DNA of 64,000 nucleotides from Rhodococcus jostii RHA1. Its GTDB lineage: Bacteria > Actinomycetota > Actinomycetes > Mycobacteriales > Mycobacteriaceae. Within the stretch, counting starts at the first letter, position 1, and each line of letters begins with the position of its first letter. Where the stretch lies: assembly GCF_000014565.1 (NCBI RefSeq), contig NC_008268.1:186001-250000 (forward strand). Reading direction: 5' to 3'. The notes beneath the pieces were generated by a model. That model was not told where the DNA came from. It made no database searches and saw only the letters and a list, made by a program, of their open reading frames with translations. Below, one piece after another: positions 12,501 to 22,753 of this stretch. The position numbers and the translations under genes were made by a program.

Positions 12501-15500
12501 CGGAACCGCGTGACGGTCTCCGGGGGCAGCGCCTCGCCGATCACGAAGACGTGCCGAAGAGTGCTGCACGAGGTGATGGGCACGGACGCGACGAAGGCGT
12601 CGAGCATCGACGGCACGAAGTCGGTGACGGTGACACCGTGCTCGTCGATGACCCGAGCGAGGTACTCGGGGTCGCGGTGACCGTCCGGGGTGGCCAGCAC
12701 CATCGTGGCGCCCGTGTGCAGGGGCCAGAAGTAGCCCCACAGCGATACGTCGAAAGTGGTTGCGGTCTTCTGCAGCAGCACGTCCCGTTCGGTGAGCGCG
12801 TATTCCGACTGCATCCACAGGAGCTGATTGACGATCCCGCGGTGCGGCACCGACACACCCTTGGGCCGACCGGTGGAGCCCGAGGTGTAGATGACGTACG
12901 CGGGGTTGTCGGGGCGGAGTGGTGCCAGTCGGTCGGAGTCGGTGACGGGTCCGCCGGAATAGGAATCGAGCGCGATCCGATCGATCTCCACGAATGACTG
13001 ACCCGCGGGAAGTGCGCCGCGGTCGGCCGAGGTCGTGAGCACGCAGACGGGCTGTGCGGAGTCGAGCACATACCCGATCCGGTCCGTCGGGTGGTCGGGA
13101 TCGACCGGCACGTAGGCACCGCCGGCCTTGACGATCGCGTACATGCCGACCAGCAGGTCCGGTGAGCGCCGCATCGCCAGCCCGACGCGGGATTCGGGTC
13201 CCACTCCCCGGTCGATCAGGTAGCGCGCCACACTGTTCGCGCGGCAATCGAGTTGGGAATACGACAGCGTGACGTCTCCGAACACCACCGCGACCGCATC
13301 CGGGGTGCGGGCAACCTGCGCGTCGAACAGCTCGGGCAGACACATCGCAGGCACGCGGTGCGCGGTGTCGTTCCACGTGCCGAGAAGACGGTCGCGTTCG
13401 GCGGCGTGGAGCAGGGACAGATCACCGACCACCGTCGCGGAGGAAGCCGCGACCGAGCGCAACAGGTTCGCGAATCGCTCGGCCATCGACGCTACGGTCG
13501 ACTCGTCGAACAGATCGGTGGCGTAATCGAAGCCGGCCGCGAGACCACCCGGCATGCCCGCCCCGACGAACCGTTCGGTGACGGTCAACTGGAGGTCGAA
13601 TTTCGCAACATGGACATCGATTTCCGCCGCCGCGACCTCGAGGCCTGGAAGTTCGACGGAGGTCGGCGCGGTGTTCTGGAACGAGAGCATGACCTGGAAC
13701 AGCGGATGACGCGCGGCGGACCGGTCGGGGCTGAGCACCTCCACGAGGCGCTCGAACGGGACGTCGGCGTGGGAGAACGCGGCAAGGTCGGCGTCCCGGA
13801 CCCGGTCGAGAACCTCCTCGAACGTGTCGCCCGGCTCGGCGGTCGCACGAAGCACCAGGGTGTTGACGAACATGCCCACCAGGTCGTCGAGCGCCTCCTC
13901 GCCGCGTCCGGCGACCGGGGTGCCGATGACGATGTCCGTCCCGGCGCCGAGGCGATGGAACAGCACCACGAGGGCTGCGTGGGTGACCATGAACAGCGTG
14001 GTGCCGGTGCTCTGCGCCAGATCGACGAGACGCCCGTGGACGTCGGCCGTGATCGTGAATTCGACACGACCGCCCCGATGCGACATCTCGGCGGGCCGCG
14101 GCCTGTCGGCGGGCAGCTCGAGCAGCTGAGGCACTCCGGCGAGCGCCGACTGCCAGTGGGCGATCTGCCGCGCGGACACGCTGTCCGGGTCGTCTTCCGA
14201 ACCCAGTAGTTCACGCTGCCAGAGGGTGTAGTCGGCGTACTGCACCGGGAGGGGCGCCCAGGTGGGCGCGTGACCGGCGACGCGCGCCGCGTATGCGACC
14301 ATCACGTCGGCGGCCAGCGGCGTCATGGACCAGCCGTCGGCGGCAACGTGATGAACCACGAGGACGAGAACGTGCCGGTCGGGCGCCTCCCGGAACAGCC
14401 CGGCGCGCAGCGGCGTGTCGGTGGTGAGGTCGAATCCGGCACCGCCGAGGGCCGTCACTGCGGCGGTGAGCGACTTCGCGTCGACGTCGATCGGATCCGT
14501 CTCGGCCAGCACGCTCACGACGGGCACGACCAGCTGGTGGGGTCCGTCCGGGGTGTCGGGGAAGACGGTGCGCAGCGCCTCGTGCCGTTCCTGGACATCG
14601 CCGAGTGCCGCTCGCAGGGCTTCCCGGTCGAGTGCGCCGGTGAGCCGAAGGGAGATCGGCAGGTTGTAGGCGGGCGACGCCGTGTCGAACTGGTTGAGGA
14701 ACCACATGCGTTGCTGCGCAACGGAGAGCGGCACGTGGTCGGGTCGTTCCCGCGCCTCCAGCACCGGACGCGAGTCGGCCTGCGGGCCGGTGTTCGCCGC
14801 CGGGACCGCCAATTGCGACACCGACGGCGACTGGAAGAGGTCGCGGACCCCGATCCGCACACCGAGGGCGGTGTTCACCCGGGACACGACCTGGGTGGCC
14901 ATCAGCGAGTTGCCGCCGAGTTCGAAGAAGCTGGTGTCGACGCTCAGTTCGGGCAGGCCGAGGACGTCGCGGAAGATCCCGAGGAGGATCTCCTCGGTGA
15001 CCGTTCTCGGGCGCACGATGTCGGCCGAGCGTGCGGCGAATACCGGTGCGGGCAGGGCGTTGCGGTCGAGTTTGCCGGCCGGGGTCAGCGGCAGCGAATC
15101 CAACATCATGATCGACGACGGCACCATATATCCGGGAAGACGCTCCCCGACGAACTCCGACAACACCCGGGTTTCGACGTCGGTTGCCGGCACCGGCAGC
15201 ACGTACGAGACCAAGCGACTGCTCCCGCTCCCGTCGTCATAGCCGACCGTGTAGGCGAACTCCACCACCGGATGCGCAGTCAACGCGGCGTCGATCTCAC
15301 CCAATTCGATCCGGAACCCCCGGATCTTGACCTGGAAATCACTGCGGCCCAAAAACTCCAGAACCGGAGGCCCGTCCGGGGCGGTCACCCAGCGGACCAC
15401 GTCACCCGTGCGGTACATCCGCCCGCCGGTGCCGAACGGACTCGCCACGAAACGCTCCGCCGTCAGCCCGGCCCGGCGCACATACCCGCGAGCCAGGCTG

Positions 15501-17953
15501 GAGCCGAGGACGTAGAGTTCGCCGCGCACCCCGGCCGGGACCGGACGCAACCGGTGGTCGAGGACGACGAGATCGACACCCACGGTCGGTGACCCGACGG
15601 TGACCGGCTGCCCGGGCACCATCGGTCCGGTAGCGGACGACATGATCGTGGTCTCACTCGGACCGTACGCATTGACCATGATCCGGCCCGGCGCCCACCG
15701 CGCCACCAACTCCGGCGGGCACACATCACCCGCCACCACTACCGTTCTCAGATGGTCCAGACCGCGGTGATCGAGCGACGCCAAGGCCGCCGGCGTGCAG
15801 AACGCATGCGTCACCCGCTGCTCGGCCATCAGCTCCGCCAACTCGGTGCCACCGTAAATCGTGGTCGGCGCCACCACCAGGGTCGCACCCGCACACACCG
15901 CCATCACCAACTCGAACACAGAGGCATCGAAGCTCGGCGACGCGAAATGCAGCACCCGCGAACCCGACGACACCACCAGACGGTCACGCTCGTCCGCCGC
16001 CAGATTCACCACACCCCGGTGCGTGACCGCCACACCCTTCGGCCTGCCCGTCGACCCCGACGTGTAAATCACATACGCCGGGTGATCGACCGACAACGCC
16101 CGCGTCCGATCGGTGTCCGTGACCGCATCCGGGGGATACGCCGCCGCGGTCGCCCGAAACTCGTCGTCGTCCAACACGATCCAGTGCGTGCACTCCGGCA
16201 GACCATCCCGCAACGCGGCGGTGGTGATACCGATCGGCGCACCACAATCCTCCAGCATGAACGCGATGCGGTCGGCCGGAAGGCTCGGATCGACCGGAAC
16301 GAACGCCGCGCCCGCCTTCGCCACCGCCCACACGCTCGACACAGACTCCCGCGACCGCGGCAACGCCAACGCCACCATGACCTCCGGGCCGACCTGGAGG
16401 TCGATCAGTAGCCGCGCGAGCCGGTTCGACGCTTCGTCCAGGGCGCGGTAGCTCAGGGTGTCGGCGGAGGAGATCCCGTGCCCGGGTGCGACGAGTGCGT
16501 CCCCGTCCCGGTTGCTGCGGACGGCACCCCCGAGGAGGTCGGGCAGAGTGACGGGTGCGAACCCGGCGCGGCCGGAAGCCGGAACGAGGGTGCGGCTCTC
16601 GTCGTCGTCGAGGATGTCGAGGTCGCCGACCCGTCGAGGTTCATCGGTGTCGGAGGTCAGGAACGCGCCCAGGAACCGGGTGAAGCGGGTGTGATGGGCG
16701 CGGAGGGTGCCTTCGGAGTACAGGTCGGGGTTGGCCTCGAAGTCCAGGTTGAGGCTGGTACCGGCGACTCCGTGATAGACGTTGACCGCGAGGTCGGTGA
16801 TCGGACCGGTGGACAGCAGTTCGAGCCTGCCGACGATGCTGCCGAGGGTGATCTCGTCGTGGAACAGCATGACGTTGATCAGGGGACCGTAGAAGCCCTG
16901 GTGCTCGGTGGCGGCGTCCCGCCGGATGTCGATGTGCGGATAGCGCTGGTGGCGGAGTGCCGCGGTGACTTCCAGCCGGACCGCCGCCACCAGGTCCGCG
17001 TTCGTCATGTCCGGACGGACGTGCAGGTGCAACGGGACCACATTGGAGACCATGCCGCCGGAGCGGCGGAGCAGCGCGGTGGTGCGGGCGGTGACGGGCA
17101 GGCTGACCGCGACCTCTTCGCGTCCGGTCATCCGGGACAGGTACGCGGCGAACGCCGCAATGACCTCGAACGCGGTCGACGAGTCGTGACGATCCGTCGC
17201 GGCCTCGAGGTGGTCGACGAGGGTCCCGGGGATCTGCCCACCCGCCGTTCGGCTTCGTGCCCGTGCGGGCGCGGAGCGCTCGACGAGGCTGTGCGTTTCG
17301 CCGATGGTGGATACCCGCTCGGACCAGTACTCCTGGTCGGCGCGGTAGCGCGGCGAGATCCGGTAGTCGTCGTCGACCCGGGCGACGTCGGTGAGTGCGG
17401 CGGCCTTGGACGGTGCGGCGGTGCGCCCCTGCACGGCTGCGGTGTACAGCTGCGTAGTCCGGTCGATGAGCGTCATCGATCCCATGCCGTCGAGTGCGAC
17501 GTGGTGGACACGGCTGTACCAGTAATGACGATCCGGCCCGGTGCACAGGACCGCCGAGGTGACGAGCCGGTCGCGGCACACGTCGAGCGGAGTGGTGTAC
17601 TCCTGCCGCATCCACTCCTTGGCCGCCGCCCGCGGATCGGGCTCGCGCTGCAGGTCGACGAACCTGACCGACGCGTCCAGGGTCGGATCGACCAGCTGAT
17701 AGGGAACTCCGTCGACCTCGACGAGGCGGAGGAAGGCGGAGCCGAGTTCGCGGCCGGCGGTGATCAACGACTCCGACAGCAACGCCACGTCGAGGACACC
17801 CACCAGTTCCACGCACTGCGCGATGGTGACGGGCACCTCGGGATCGAGCTGCTGGGCGAACCACATCCCCCGCTGAGCGGTGGAGAGTGGGAATGCACCG
17901 TCCGGAATACGATCCACGGCGGTGACATCACCACTCGGCACAGCGTCGACCAC
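1..17953 (-). CDS. Giant multimodular non-ribosomal peptide synthetase, 3' end beyond window
   Basis: This single frame encodes at least 5,984 residues that assemble a peptide of six or more residues on carrier domains. Five LGGNSL/LGGDSI-type carrier motifs (near 14918, 11729, 8543, 3896 and 716) all fall in the same codon phase, so I see no frameshift. The order from the N-terminus is C-A-T, C-A-T, C-A-T-E, C-A-T, C-A-T, then a partial C. The condensation and epimerisation domains carry HHxxxDG motifs, and each A domain has a TSGSTG-type core. I chose GTG 17953 because a GAAAGAGG ribosome site lies 9 nt upstream. An in-frame ATG at 18019 is an alternative. No MbtH-like gene, thioesterase or tailoring gene is visible, so the product cannot be named. 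The remainder must lie left of position 1. Confidence 0.95.
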   Translation of the reverse strand, partial: MVDAVPSGDVTAVDRIPDGAFPLSTAQRGMWFAQQLDPEVPVTIAQCVELVGVLDVALLSESLITAGRELGSAFLRLVEVDGVPYQLVDPTLDASVRFVDLQREPDPRAAAKEWMRQEYTTPLDVCRDRLVTSAVLCTGPDRHYWYSRVHHVALDGMGSMTLIDRTTQLYTAAVQGRTAAPSKAAALTDVARVDDDYRISPRYRADQEYWSERVSTIGETHSLVERSAPARARSRTAGGQIPGTLVDHLEAATDRHDSSTAFEVIAAFAAYLSRMTGREEVAVSLPVTARTTALLRRSGGMVSNVVPLHLHVRPDMTNADLVAAVRLEVTAALRHQRYPHIDIRRDAATEHQGFYGPLINVMLFHDEITLGSIVGRLELLSTGPITDLAVNVYHGVAGTSLNLDFEANPDLYSEGTLRAHHTRFTRFLGAFLTSDTDEPRRVGDLDILDDDESRTLVPASGRAGFAPVTLPDLLGGAVRSNRDGDALVAPGHGISSADTLSYRALDEASNRLARLLIDLQVGPEVMVALALPRSRESVSSVWAVAKAGAAFVPVDPSLPADRIAFMLEDCGAPIGITTAALRDGLPECTHWIVLDDDEFRATAAAYPPDAVTDTDRTRALSVDHPAYVIYTSGSTGRPKGVAVTHRGVVNLAADERDRLVVSSGSRVLHFASPSFDASVFELVMAVCAGATLVVAPTTIYGGTELAELMAEQRVTHAFCTPAALASLDHRGLDHLRTVVVAGDVCPPELVARWAPGRIMVNAYGPSETTIMSSATGPMVPGQPVTVGSPTVGVDLVVLDHRLRPVPAGVRGELYVLGSSLARGYVRRAGLTAERFVASPFGTGGRMYRTGDVVRWVTAPDGPPVLEFLGRSDFQVKIRGFRIELGEIDAALTAHPVVEFAYTVGYDDGSGSSRLVSYVLPVPATDVETRVLSEFVGERLPGYMVPSSIMMLDSLPLTPAGKLDRNALPAPVFAARSADIVRPRTVTEEILLGIFRDVLGLPELSVDTSFFELGGNSLMATQVVSRVNTALGVRIGVRDLFQSPSVSQLAVPAANTGPQADSRPVLEARERPDHVPLSVAQQRMWFLNQFDTASPAYNLPISLRLTGALDREALRAALGDVQERHEALRTVFPDTPDGPHQLVVPVVSVLAETDPIDVDAKSLTAAVTALGGAGFDLTTDTPLRAGLFREAPDRHVLVLVVHHVAADGWSMTPLAADVMVAYAARVAGHAPTWAPLPVQYADYTLWQRELLGSEDDPDSVSARQIAHWQSALAGVPQLLELPADRPRPAEMSHRGGRVEFTITADVHGRLVDLAQSTGTTLFMVTHAALVVLFHRLGAGTDIVIGTPVAGRGEEALDDLVGMFVNTLVLRATAEPGDTFEEVLDRVRDADLAAFSHADVPFERLVEVLSPDRSAARHPLFQVMLSFQNTAPTSVELPGLEVAAAEIDVHVAKFDLQLTVTERFVGAGMPGGLAAGFDYATDLFDESTVASMAERFANLLRSVAASSATVVGDLSLLHAAERDRLLGTWNDTAHRVPAMCLPELFDAQVARTPDAVAVVFGDVTLSYSQLDCRANSVARYLIDRGVGPESRVGLAMRRSPDLLVGMYAIVKAGGAYVPVDPDHPTDRIGYVLDSAQPVCVLTTSADRGALPAGQSFVEIDRIALDSYSGGPVTDSDRLAPLRPDNPAYVIYTSGSTGRPKGVSVPHRGIVNQLLWMQSEYALTERDVLLQKTATTFDVSLWGYFWPLHTGATMVLATPDGHRDPEYLARVIDEHGVTVTDFVPSMLDAFVASVPITSCSTLRHVFVIGEALPPETVTRFRALSDAGLHNLYGPTEAAVSVTYWDTATTVAGTVPIGVPEWNTQVYVLDSRLHPVPPGVAGELYLAGEQLARGYLGRVDLTSDRFVANPFTPGLRMYRTGDLVRWTSAGALEYIGRTDFQVKFRGQRIELGEIEFVLRAQPSVTSAAVLVHSDPGTGDRLVAYVVPEPGHDLDTTRLRECAAASLPAYMIPAALMVVDEFPLNTSGKLDRQALPAPEFGGSGTEYVAPRTSVEANLAEIFAEVLGLDRIGLRDNFFDVGGNSLVATRVTSRIRAELGAPLALRDLFDAPTVGALAERIEGTVQTTPRAPLVAATRAGRIPLSPAQRRMWFVNQFDTASAAYNMPFALRLSGILDCDGLRSAIRDVLERHESLRTLYPDSTDGPHQVIVGADEVPLDLDVQPITEAELPTRLVELATEGFDVTSAVPLRTALLRLSVDEYVLAVVVHHISADGSSMAPLARDILLAYTARTAGRAPSWPPLDVQYADYSYWQAEFLGDETDGRSQATEQIEFWSAALDGIPDLLELPADRPRPAMPTNSGATVPFSVDAATAKAVADLAARSAATPFMVWHAALSVLLSRLSNAVDVTVGTPVAGRAEPSLQDLVGMFVNTLTLRARVSGDLSFADLLAQVREFDLAAFAHADLPFERLVEVLEPARSTARHPLFQVGLSYENFEPGVLELPGLTVSAVEMNPEIAKFDLNVTLTEIRDERGTVSGLTGAFTYAVDLFDRDTVESFADRFARIVTAALADPGTAVGDLPVLDQRELVRVLREWNATDVEVSGRPYLARYDEQAARTPDAVAVVYRDVSVTYREFNSRVNRLARKLIAEGAGTETTVAVAARRSIEFLIALHAVLRSGAAYVPLDVDLPAERVAHVIEAAHPVLVLTAVRGEFESDSGVRVLPIDGLELDRFDDAPVTNRDRLRPLAADNLAYVIFTSGSTGRPKGVAVSHAGLGSHFEFLMSLCALDETDRVVVKTPQSFDASLWELLWPLAVGARVVIAEPDGHKDPDYLAELIDTEQITAIHFVPSMLAVFTDVIAPSRFSSLRTVFVGGEALSVNVARRFAAVSDAAVLNAYGPAEVAAASTTSWVDTSNSAIVTVGTPVWNTRAYVLDQRLHPSPAGVTGELYLAGTQVSRGYAGRPDLTAERFVANPFDAPGTRMYRTGDRLRWTGRGELEYLGRNDFQVKLRGLRIELGEIEAVLESADSVAQAVVTVYSGAASEQLVAYLVARAGTRVDIEALTAYAASRLPEYMVPDGFVTLDAFPLNASGKLDRVALPAPAVGDVAVDRVEPRTPMEESLAALFREALGVDDLGVNDSFFALGGDSIVSIQLVSRAKAAGIVFTPRDVFERKSIAALAEVVTVASADRLALAELAGGGVGNVELTPVVRSLLDRSGSVGRYSQSVLLTLPTGIERSDIVATVQAVLDRHDALRSRLVRDGADVRHSVLPTGAVDADRLVTTVSVNPDLGDAAFDALIDRELSAAADRFDFETPVLTQFVWLDRGATRPGRLLVVAHHLVVDGVSWRIIVPDLVAAGGAVAAGHAPNLPEVGTSLRRWSHGLSEAARQPSTVAQFDYWRSVVDAADPLLGGRALDPVRDRTSTTQELHVELSTEITATLLARVPEAFGCSVGDSLLAGFAVALTEWRRARGVPAASAYITLEGHGREESVVPGADLSRTVGWFTSVYPVRLALEGVDTQDALVGGASAGAAIKAVKEQLLAVPDRGVGYGLLRYLNPATATVLAGFDPPQVVFNYLGKTGMGDLSPEMREIGWVPDLESSRVFSGETDQDMSASAAIEINAGVTDTDAGPRLGASVRFAGELLAADDVRELVDLWQQALVSQIEHVVAGSGGGLTPSDIGTVALTQSQIDLWERAYPTLEDVWALSPLQAGFHFHSLLAAEHSVDVYHSQLRMTLLGDVSADRMRAAAAALLDRYSNLRVVFVQDGDVTAQIPLRGVEVPLTVVDLSGRESDSGERELESLVAENRTAPFDLSEAPLLRLLLVRTGADRHELAMTNHHILLDGWSIPLIVQDLLVLYATAGDQSALPAVRPYREYLDWLTRRDPSASRAAWAHALEGFDEPTLLAPAHTGGSATADPEEVPVHFSAADTAELLAFARQHGVTPNTVIQTAWALLLRRLTGRDDVVFGATVSGRPPHIPGIESMVGLFINTVPVRVRIDADESVAELLVRVQGQQADLLDHHYLGLTEIQAEAGVGALFDTLTVFESYPMDQAALQAQTDIAGMRVDSVQVHSVTHYPLSLMAQVDDTLRLGVAYLPDTFERDEARLIAARLDSVIRALIAEPSAAVAQVTGFIPGEYARVMHDWNATGHHVPESTLLTLFEAQAARTPDAVAVDFDGDVLTYAALDARANQLARHLIALGVAPETRVAVVMRRSLELVVGIYAVLKAGGAYVPVDPDHPAERTSYVLASAQPVCVLTTSADRPDLPNRIPVSALDTLDLSGVSAVPLTDAERIEPLRPAHPAYVIYTSGSTGKPKGVAVPHAAIVNQLLWMQSEYALTDRDVWLQKTATTFDVSLWGYFWPLQVGATMVLATPDGHREPAYLTRVIDERAVTVTDFVPSMLDVFVAAAPEGTCRSLRLVFVIGEALPPATVLRFRELSAAGLHNLYGPTEAAVSVTYWKTGDADTTNVPIGVPEWNTQAYVLDSRLHPVPVGVPGELYLGGAQLARGYLGRVDLTSDRFVANPFGRTGERMYRTGDLVRWTSSGALVYIGRTDFQVKFRGQRIELGEIETVLRSHPAVTGAVVSVYSDTTVGDHLVAYVVGTPGELDVAELRRQASESLPSYMVPSAITVLDEFPLNTSGKLDRKELPAPEFHGSSTEYIAPRNEAERTVAAVFADVLGSSRVGAHDNFFDLGGNSLSVTRVAARLGELSGTGLSVRDVFTAPTVAELARRLAEPTAAGGARPVLSGMQRPARIPLSPAQQRMWFINQFDPSSPAYNLPFAVRMSGALDVAALSQALDDVVGRHESLRTVFPDTDDGPAQVVVSAADLSMPLEVVDVPEGELDSRMIAFSSHGFDVSEDLPVRATLFRTGPGEHVLAITLHHIAADGWSFGPLGADVMVAYAARAESRSPEWIPLAVQYADYSVWHRAVLGSEDEPESLARRQLEYWTRTLDGLPDELKLPFDRPRRTEQSYVGGSVGFTITPEIHSGIERLAREHGATVFMVAHAAFALLLARLSASDDIAVGAPIAGRGERALDNLVGMFVNTLVLRTRIESTETFAELLTRVRDGDIGAFGHADLPFERLVDVLDPVRTSAHHPVIQTALSMQPTAIDDIELPGLRVRVEDIDARVAKFDLQLTLGEDIDPAGVPSGIRAEFTYAADLFDDVTVRRYAGQLVRILETVIADPTTVVGDVNLLDDAERARLAPVRGPASRPSRLLPEVLAESAADPSATALVFGDRSMTYGELDRRSNLWARELIEAGAGPETFVAVALARSIESVLAVWAVAKTGAAFVPVDPNYPAERIAHMLGDSGSALGLTTIEFRAGLPDSTQWLVMDDPDHTALVTSHSSAAVTAADRLGRMHADQLAYLIYTSGSTGLPKGVAVTHSGLANLLTELADEYELTADARTLHFASPSFDASVFEYLMAFCRGATMVVVPHSVYGGTELAELLGAQGVTHAFFTPAALASVDHTGLDELAVIVVGGEAWGADLAERWVPGRALFNGYGPTESSMMVTQSGPLMLGERMTIGAPVRGVEAFVLDARLHPVSPGVPGELYISGPALARGYHQRLGLTAERFVANPHGAPGRRMYRTGDLVRWVESRTGTYVIEYVGRSDFQVKIRGFRVELGEIDSVFRAHSAVGFAATIAHDTESGVTALVTYVCAASGNDVDVDDLTAFVGGVLPAHMVPGSIMVLDSIPLTPAGKLDRRALPEPVFVSHTRFTAPDTADEIAVAAAFADVLGESRIGVDDNFFALGGNSLSATQVVSRVGSAFGTRVSVRTLFDNPTVRQLVSAVATSGPDASSGRPALTRREHPGRIPLSLAQQRIWFLNQYDPSSSAYNIPLALRMSGRIDVPALRAALGDVLERHESLRTVYPGSADGAHQEILPAAAAEFDLTPIRTAPDQLMLRIAEYAVAGFDVTREIPFRIHLFRENRSEHVLLLVAHHIAADGWSFGPLAADVMAAYASRVEGLAPSWEPLPVQYADYSVWQREL
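530..3712 (-). other. NRPS module 5: LCL-type C, A, T
   Basis: Condensation opening motif near 3677-3712, [10 protein letters not shown] near 3301-3340, A core near 1830-1868 and carrier motif near 697-718. The by-eye pocket code is about DAFFVGGMMK, which is close to module 1, so the two modules may load related hydrophobic residues. Confidence 0.8.
3715..6900 (-). other. NRPS module 4: DCL-type C, A, T
   Basis: The condensation domain starts with an [13 protein letters not shown] motif near 6820-6870 and has [10 protein letters not shown] near 6433-6470. The LSPLQ form is typical of domains that accept a D-configured donor, matching the E domain just upstream. The A core is near 5030-5062 and the carrier motif near 3880-3900. 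The pocket code reads the same as module 2 (about DVWDFILVSK), and the surrounding A-domain sequence is very similar. Confidence 0.82.
7000..11548 (-). other. NRPS module 3: C, A, T and epimerisation domain
   Basis: The condensation domain has [10 protein letters not shown] near 11140-11175 and the A core lies near 9670-9710. The by-eye pocket code is about DAWHFGAAAK. The carrier motif reads LGGDSI (near 8543), the variant usually found in carriers that precede epimerisation domains. A second HHxxxDGxxW motif ([10 protein letters not shown], near 7926-7965) marks the E domain, which would convert the residue loaded by this module to the D form. Confidence 0.85.
11550..14735 (-). other. NRPS module 2: LCL-type C, A, T
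   Basis: The condensation domain begins with [14 protein letters not shown] near 14700-14735 and has [10 protein letters not shown] near 14325-14355, which is typical of domains joining two L-residues. The A domain core is near 12858-12895 and the carrier motif near 11715-11735. The by-eye pocket code is about DVWDFILVSK. The acidic residue at pocket position 278 weakly suggests a basic or polar substrate. Confidence 0.8.
14740..17900 (-). other. NRPS module 1: EntF-like C, A, T
   Basis: The N-terminal condensation domain opens with a [19 protein letters not shown] motif and has HHVALDG near 17487-17507. By eye it resembles the EntF/DhbF type, which accepts an acyl or aryl group or an upstream peptide. 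The adenylation core is near 16036-16075 and the carrier serine near 14910. Aligning to the GrsA PheA pocket by eye gives a specificity code of about DAFFVAAIMK, with the last Lys taken from the SGKLDR-type A10 motif. I cannot match it confidently to one amino acid, but the pocket looks hydrophobic. Confidence 0.8.
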
Positions 17954-18176
17954 CTTGTTCGTCCTCTTTCCCACTACGGCGGTGGGCACGACACCCACCG
18001 GCCACCCACGGAAACTCATAGTGACCTGCGAACCTGGGAATTTACCGAACCTTACCCGGGAGTACGCTTCAAGTTCCTATCGGACGTACGGTTCAAACCG
18101 TTTCAGCCCGTCTCAAAATGTGGACTGACCGCGCATTTGCCCATGGGTATCACGCTTCAGAGCATCTACCCCAGCA
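17954..18176 (-). promoter_or_regulatory. NRPS upstream region with palindrome and iron-box-like half site
   Basis: This stretch separates the NRPS start from ppm and should hold the NRPS promoter. A 14-bp inverted repeat at 18088-18101 has arms ACGGTT and AACCGT around CA. On the minus strand, 18041-18057 reads GGGTAAGGTTCGGTAAA. About 10 of 15 aligned positions agree with the IdeR consensus, but only one half is good. I cannot place the -10 and -35 boxes with confidence. Confidence 0.4.
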
Positions 18177-18210
18177 CTGCCCCACTGCTTCCGTCAAAGG
18201 AATGGGGCAG
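18177..18210 (-). terminator. Hairpin after ppm, probable terminator
   Basis: Arms CTGCCCCA (18177-18184) and TGGGGCAG (18203-18210) pair perfectly, and inner TTCC/GGAA segments extend the stem. The hairpin starts 18 nt after the ppm stop on the minus strand. No run of T follows, as is common for actinobacterial terminators. Confidence 0.5.
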
Positions 18211-18227
18211 CGGTTGGTACCCAGGTG

Positions 18228-19010
18228 CTACCTCGCTGCCGCACCCTTGAGCTTGGCGATCCGGTTCCGCAGCCCCCACTGCGTGACCTTGAGGAGCGCC
18301 TCGCGAACGATCCCGCCGCTCATCTTCGATTCGCCGATCTCTCGTTCGGTGAACGTGATGGGAACTTCGCGGACGTCGAAGCCCTCCTGAATTGCCCGCC
18401 ATGCGAGATCCACCTGGAAGCAGTAGCCGTGCGACTCCACCGCGGCGAGGTCGAGCTTCTCGAGCACCTCACGGCGGTACGCCCGGTATCCGCCGGTGAT
18501 GTCCTTGATCTTCACGCCCAGCGCGAGCCGCGAGTAGATGTTCCCGCCGCGCGAGAGCCACTCACGGTGCTTCGGCCAGTTGACGACCGTGCCACCCGGC
18601 ACGTACCGCGAACCGAGCACGAGGTCGGCGCCGGCGTCCACCTGGTCGAGTAGGCGATGCAACTGCTCGGGCGCGTGACTGCCGTCCGCGTCCATTTCGA
18701 CGAGGACGGTGTAGTCGCGGTCCAGACCCCAGTGGAAACCGGCGATGTACGCGGCTCCGAGACCGTTCTTCTCGGTGCGGTGCATCACGTGGATGCGACT
18801 GGCGTCGTCACTCGACGCGAGGGCGTCCGCGACGTCGCCGGTGCCGTCCGGGCTGCCGTCGTCGACGACGAGAACATGCGTCCGCGGCAGCGCCGCATGC
18901 AGGCGACCCACGATCAGGCCGAGATTCTCCCGCTCGTTATACGTCGGAATGATCACCAGAGTCCGTGCGCTCGGTGCCCCGCTCTGCCCGGAATCGGTCT
19001 CCGATGCCAT
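18228..19010 (-). CDS. ppm: Polyprenol monophosphomannose synthase (GT2)
   Basis: This 260-residue cytoplasmic-face enzyme would transfer mannose from GDP-mannose to polyprenyl phosphate. The product is the donor for lipoglycan (LM/LAM) assembly and protein mannosylation. The GT-A fold shows in the N-terminal [14 protein letters not shown] motif, [12 protein letters not shown] near residues 48-60, and the metal-binding VEMDADGSH near 104-111. The start is ATG 19010, with GGGAGG 7 nt upstream; the frame also allows an earlier start inside lnt. The gene overlaps the end of lnt. In Mycobacterium tuberculosis these two activities are fused in Ppm1, whereas here they are separate overlapping genes. 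Confidence 0.93.
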   Translation of the reverse strand: MASETDSGQSGAPSARTLVIIPTYNERENLGLIVGRLHAALPRTHVLVVDDGSPDGTGDVADALASSDDASRIHVMHRTEKNGLGAAYIAGFHWGLDRDYTVLVEMDADGSHAPEQLHRLLDQVDAGADLVLGSRYVPGGTVVNWPKHREWLSRGGNIYSRLALGVKIKDITGGYRAYRREVLEKLDLAAVESHGYCFQVDLAWRAIQEGFDVREVPITFTEREIGESKMSGGIVREALLKVTQWGLRNRIAKLKGAAAR

Positions 19011-20640
19011 GAGGATCCTCCCTGCCGGCAACTGCCGGCGCCTTCTCGGTACTGCGTTGAATCAGTGTGCGAACTGTGCGTCGTCGTTGCACCACGGCGA
19101 ACGCGACGGCAGCGACGGCGCCGACACAGAGAAGAACCTCCGGAATCGGGCCGAGCCGACTTGCCAGCGTAGTACCGGTGCGCAGCGGCACCTGTGACAC
19201 CAGGGCCGCGGGTACGAAAAGTGAGGTTTCCGCCGCCGTGGACCCGTCGGGGCTGATGATCGCGCTCACACCGCTGGTCGCGGCGACGACGACGGCGCGG
19301 CCGTGCTCCACGGCCCGCACCTGCGACATGGCGAGCTGCTGGTAGGTCATCTCGGTGTCGCCGAACGTGGCGTTGTTGGTGGGGACGGCGAGCAGTTCGG
19401 CGCCGCTGCGCACCGACTGCTCGAACGCCCGGTCGAACGCCACCTCGTAGCAGGTCGCGACGCCCACGGCGATCCCGTCCGCGTGGACGACGCCGTCACC
19501 GTCGCCGGGAACGAAGTTGCCCGCCCGGTCGGCGTACGCGGAGAAGTGCCGGAAGAACCCGCGGTACGGCAGGTACTCGCCGAACGGCTGGATGATCTTC
19601 TTGTCGTGCTGCTCCTGTGGTCCCGCATCGCCGTCCCACACGATCACCGAGTTGGTGGTGGTGCGGTCGGAGTTCACCAGCACCGCGCCCACCAGAATGG
19701 GCGCACCGATCGCCTCGGACGCCCGGGAGATGTCGGCGGCGGCGTCGGCGTTGCGCAGGGGATCGATGTCGGACGCGTTCTCGGGCCAGACGACGAGGTC
19801 GGGCTGCGGCGCCGCGCCCGACGCGACATCGTCGGCGAGTTCGAGGGTGCGGTTCACATGATTGTCGAGGACCCGCTTGCGTTGGTCGTTGAAGTCGAGT
19901 CCGAGCTTGGGGACGCTGCCCTGGATCGCGGCGACGGTGATCGTCCGGTCTCCCGAGTCCATGCCCGGCGGTGTCGGCCACAACGCGAGCGACACGACGG
20001 TCGCGGCGAGGGCGGCGACCAGGCCGCCTGCGAGCGGCCGCGTCCAGTTCGTGGCACCGCTCGCCCGGGCCCGCACCGTCACGGCGACGGATGCCAGTCC
20101 GGCGCCGGTCAGTGCGACGGCGAAGCTGAGCAGCGGGGCACCGCCGATGCTCGCGAGCGGCAGGAACCAGCCCTCCGACTGGCCGAACGCCAATCGCCCC
20201 CAGGGGAAGCCGCCGAACGGCACGCTCGCGCGCAGCCATTCGGTGAGCGACCAGCACGCCGCGATCCACAGCGGGGCCCAGCGGAGCCGGGAGACGAGCA
20301 CGGCGAGCACCCCGAACAGTCCGATGTACAACGACTCGACCGCGGCGAGCGCAAGCCACGGGAGGGCTCCGACGAACACCCCGATCCACGGGAGCAGCGG
20401 CACGAGGAAACCGAGTCCCGCGAGATACCCGTAGCCGAAACCCGCGCGCAGTCTCGGTGCCGCACCCCCGGCTCCGGTGAGGATCAGCGTCAGCAGGGCG
20501 ATGCCGATGGGTGCGAGGAACCACAGGGGCCGGGGCGGAAAGCCGGCGAACACGAGGAATCCCGCAGCCACCGACAGGACGGAACGCACCAGCACGCCGA
20601 GCTTTCCGATAGTCCAGCGAGGTGTGGTGCTACCGCTCAT
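18937..20640 (-). CDS. lnt: Apolipoprotein N-acyltransferase
   Basis: This protein of about 567 residues N-acylates the lipid-modified N-terminal cysteine of lipoproteins at the membrane. The N-terminal third has several hydrophobic membrane segments and the conserved [12 protein letters not shown] stretch (about 141-152). A nitrilase-fold domain follows, with the catalytic triad visible as Glu287 (VVWPEN), Lys347/348 ([12 protein letters not shown]) and Cys397 (GVATCYEV). ATG 20640 overlaps the stop of the upstream amidohydrolase gene, and the 3' end overlaps ppm, so the three genes are probably co-translated. The 3' end extends well past the ppm start, giving a charged C-terminal tail. Confidence 0.93.
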   Translation of the reverse strand: MSGSTTPRWTIGKLGVLVRSVLSVAAGFLVFAGFPPRPLWFLAPIGIALLTLILTGAGGAAPRLRAGFGYGYLAGLGFLVPLLPWIGVFVGALPWLALAAVESLYIGLFGVLAVLVSRLRWAPLWIAACWSLTEWLRASVPFGGFPWGRLAFGQSEGWFLPLASIGGAPLLSFAVALTGAGLASVAVTVRARASGATNWTRPLAGGLVAALAATVVSLALWPTPPGMDSGDRTITVAAIQGSVPKLGLDFNDQRKRVLDNHVNRTLELADDVASGAAPQPDLVVWPENASDIDPLRNADAAADISRASEAIGAPILVGAVLVNSDRTTTNSVIVWDGDAGPQEQHDKKIIQPFGEYLPYRGFFRHFSAYADRAGNFVPGDGDGVVHADGIAVGVATCYEVAFDRAFEQSVRSGAELLAVPTNNATFGDTEMTYQQLAMSQVRAVEHGRAVVVAATSGVSAIISPDGSTAAETSLFVPAALVSQVPLRTGTTLASRLGPIPEVLLCVGAVAAVAFAVVQRRRTVRTLIQRSTEKAPAVAGREDPHGIGDRFRAERGTERTDSGDHSDV

Positions 20641-22228
20641 GGACGACGCTCCCCCGGTGCACCGAACGCAGCAGGACCGGTGTGGGCGCGTCGTCCTCGA
20701 GCCGCGGCAGGGCCGGAACCCGGGACCGGGGATCGGTCGACCACCGCTGCACGGAGTCCTTGGGCGCGCTGACGACGAGTTCCCCGGCATCCCACACGGC
20801 GTACGACGCGGGCGCTCCCGGGTCGAGCGTCCCGGCGAGACCGTCTCGGACCCCGCCTGCCCGCCATGCACCCCGGGTGGCCGCCGAGAACGCCGCGCGG
20901 GGGGAGATCCCGCTGCCGGGGGTGCGGTGATGGACGGCCGCGCGCAGCATCGCCCAGGGGTCGACCGGGGTGACGGGCGCGTCGGAGCTCAGCGCCAGCG
21001 ACACCCCGGCGGAGGCGGCGGCGGCGAACGGGTTGAGGGTGAGGGCACGCTCGGTTCCCAGGCGCTGCGCGTACAGGCCGTCGGTGCCACCCCACAGGGC
21101 GTCGAACGCGGGCTGGACGCTGGCGATCACACCCCATTGCGCGAGCCGCGCCGCGTCGTCCCCGGTCATCATCTCGACGTGTTCGAGTCGGTGCCCGGCC
21201 TTCGCGACCGCGGGCCCGCCCAGGTCGGCGGCGACGACGGCGAACGCGTCGACCGCGGCCCGGACGGCGGCGTCGCCGATGACGTGGAACCCGGCCTGGA
21301 TTCCGGCGATCGTGCAGGCCCGCACGTGGGCGGCGATCTCGTCGACTCCCAGGTAGCTCTTGCCGGTGCCGCCGTCCAGATCGGCATAGGGTTCGCTGAG
21401 CCACGCCGTGTGGGAGCCGAGGGATCCGTCGATGAACAGGTCGCCGCCCAGCGCGTGGGCGCCGGTGGCGTTCAGCAACTTCCTGGCCTCGTCGGCGTCG
21501 GTGACCGCCTCACCCCAGTAGCCGCGGACCTCGACGCCGTGCGGGGTGGCGAGGAGTTCCCGGAAATCGTCGAGTCCGGCGATGTCGGGCCCTCCGCACT
21601 CGTGCACAGCGACGATGCCGCGGGAGGCGATGGCGTCGAGTGCGGCGGTGCGGGCGGCGGAACGCTGCTCGGCCGTCAGCAGCGAGCGCGCGACGGTGCG
21701 GGCGGCGTGGTGCGCCTCGAACGTCAGCGGCCCCTCCGGCGAGAACCCGGCGGTGTCGCTCAGATCCGGGACCGACTGTCGCAGGGCGGTCGAGCAGACC
21801 GCCGAATGGACGTCGATCCGAGACAGATACACCGTGCGCCCGGGTGCGGCCTCGTCGAGCTGCGCCGTGGTGGGACCGGCGCCTTCCGGCCACGCCGATT
21901 CGTCCCAGCCGTGTCCCCAGATGACCGCGTCGCCGTGGGTGCGGGCGAAGGAGGCGAGCCGGTCGAGGCATTCGCGAAGCGACCCGACACCGACCAGATC
22001 GAGCCCGACGATGTTCAGGCCGAGCGCCGTGAGGTGCACGTGGGTGTCGACGAATGCCGGGGTGACGAACGCGCCGCCGAGGTCGACCACGTCGGCGCCG
22101 GGATGCAGCGCGCGGGCCGCGCGGTCGTCGCCGACCCACGACACGACGCCGCCGGTCACTGCCATCGACGTGGCGTCTGGTGCAAAGGAACTGTAGATTC
22201 GGCCGCCGACCAGCAGTTGTGTAGTCAC
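20630..22228 (-). CDS. Amidohydrolase family 3 (YtcJ-like) protein
   Basis: This predicted metal-dependent hydrolase of about 532 residues has the amidohydrolase layout. An N-terminal beta part is followed by FVDTHVHLTALG (HxH metal ligands near residue 63), a central HVIGDAAVRAAVDA region, and LSSDAPVTPVDPW near the end, holding the catalytic Asp. The substrate is unknown; family members act on N-substituted amides or related bonds. I chose GTG 22228 (VTTQLLVGG); an upstream TTG at 22234 is also possible. It sits 18 nt after fxsA and overlaps lnt by a few bases. M. tuberculosis has Rv2052c in the corresponding position, but I have not compared the two proteins. Confidence 0.85.
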   Translation of the reverse strand: MTTQLLVGGRIYSSFAPDATSMAVTGGVVSWVGDDRAARALHPGADVVDLGGAFVTPAFVDTHVHLTALGLNIVGLDLVGVGSLRECLDRLASFARTHGDAVIWGHGWDESAWPEGAGPTTAQLDEAAPGRTVYLSRIDVHSAVCSTALRQSVPDLSDTAGFSPEGPLTFEAHHAARTVARSLLTAEQRSAARTAALDAIASRGIVAVHECGGPDIAGLDDFRELLATPHGVEVRGYWGEAVTDADEARKLLNATGAHALGGDLFIDGSLGSHTAWLSEPYADLDGGTGKSYLGVDEIAAHVRACTIAGIQAGFHVIGDAAVRAAVDAFAVVAADLGGPAVAKAGHRLEHVEMMTGDDAARLAQWGVIASVQPAFDALWGGTDGLYAQRLGTERALTLNPFAAAASAGVSLALSSDAPVTPVDPWAMLRAAVHHRTPGSGISPRAAFSAATRGAWRAGGVRDGLAGTLDPGAPASYAVWDAGELVVSAPKDSVQRWSTDPRSRVPALPRLEDDAPTPVLLRSVHRGSVVHER

Positions 22229-22246
22229 AGGCAACCAGTCTGCCTG

Positions 22247-22753
22247 TTAGGGCAGAACGTGGGGATCACGGGTCGGGGTTCGGGGTTCCTCGTCGATCAC
22301 TTCGCCCTCGAAGACCTCGTCGACCACCTCCCCTTCGATCACCTCGCCGCGACCGCGTCGGGGTGCCCGCGCGAAGGCCTCCGCCCCGGCCGCGACGGTC
22401 GCGGCACGCCGGCCTGCCAGCAGGACCACGACGGGCCGAAGGGCCCACCGGGTGGGGGGAACGAGGAAGAGCAGACCGAGCACCGACGTGACCAGGCCGG
22501 GGACGAACATCAGCGCGGAGCCCAGTGCGACGAGCGCGCCGTCCGCGACCGCGGCACCCGGAGAGCCGTCGCCGCTCGCCGCCCGGCGCAGGCCGTCCAT
22601 CACACGACGCCACTGCGACCGCATCAGCAGCAGTCCGATCAGCGTTCCACCGAGCAGGAGGAGCACGGTCCACAGCACGCCGATCGCGTGACCGACCAGG
22701 ACGAGCGCGGCGATCTCCACCACTACGTACAACAGGAACAGTGCGGCGTACAT
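22247..22753 (-). CDS. fxsA: FxsA-family membrane protein
   Basis: This 168-residue protein has two N-terminal hydrophobic helices (MYAALFLLYVVVEIAALVLVG, then a LLLLGGTLIGLLLM segment) and a third around VALGSALMFVPGLVTSVLG. The FVPGxxTxxLGLLFLVPPTR stretch is typical of FxsA, a cytoplasmic-membrane protein first linked to F-plasmid phage exclusion. The C-terminus is acidic with repeated GEV(V/I)DE units. It is the first gene of the fxsA - amidohydrolase - lnt - ppm run. The M. tuberculosis relative lies near ppm1 (Rv2053c), so this is conserved synteny. Confidence 0.88.
   Translation of the reverse strand: MYAALFLLYVVVEIAALVLVGHAIGVLWTVLLLLGGTLIGLLLMRSQWRRVMDGLRRAASGDGSPGAAVADGALVALGSALMFVPGLVTSVLGLLFLVPPTRWALRPVVVLLAGRRAATVAAGAEAFARAPRRGRGEVIEGEVVDEVFEGEVIDEEPRTPTRDPHVLP

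Noticed and set aside
18041..18057. True IdeR box before the NRPS
   Set aside because: Only one half resembles the consensus, so it is listed as a weak possibility and not as a named site.
20641..20871. Longer N-terminus of lnt starting near 20871
   Set aside because: The extra residues lie inside the amidohydrolase coding region and lack any membrane segment; ATG 20640 gives the usual length.
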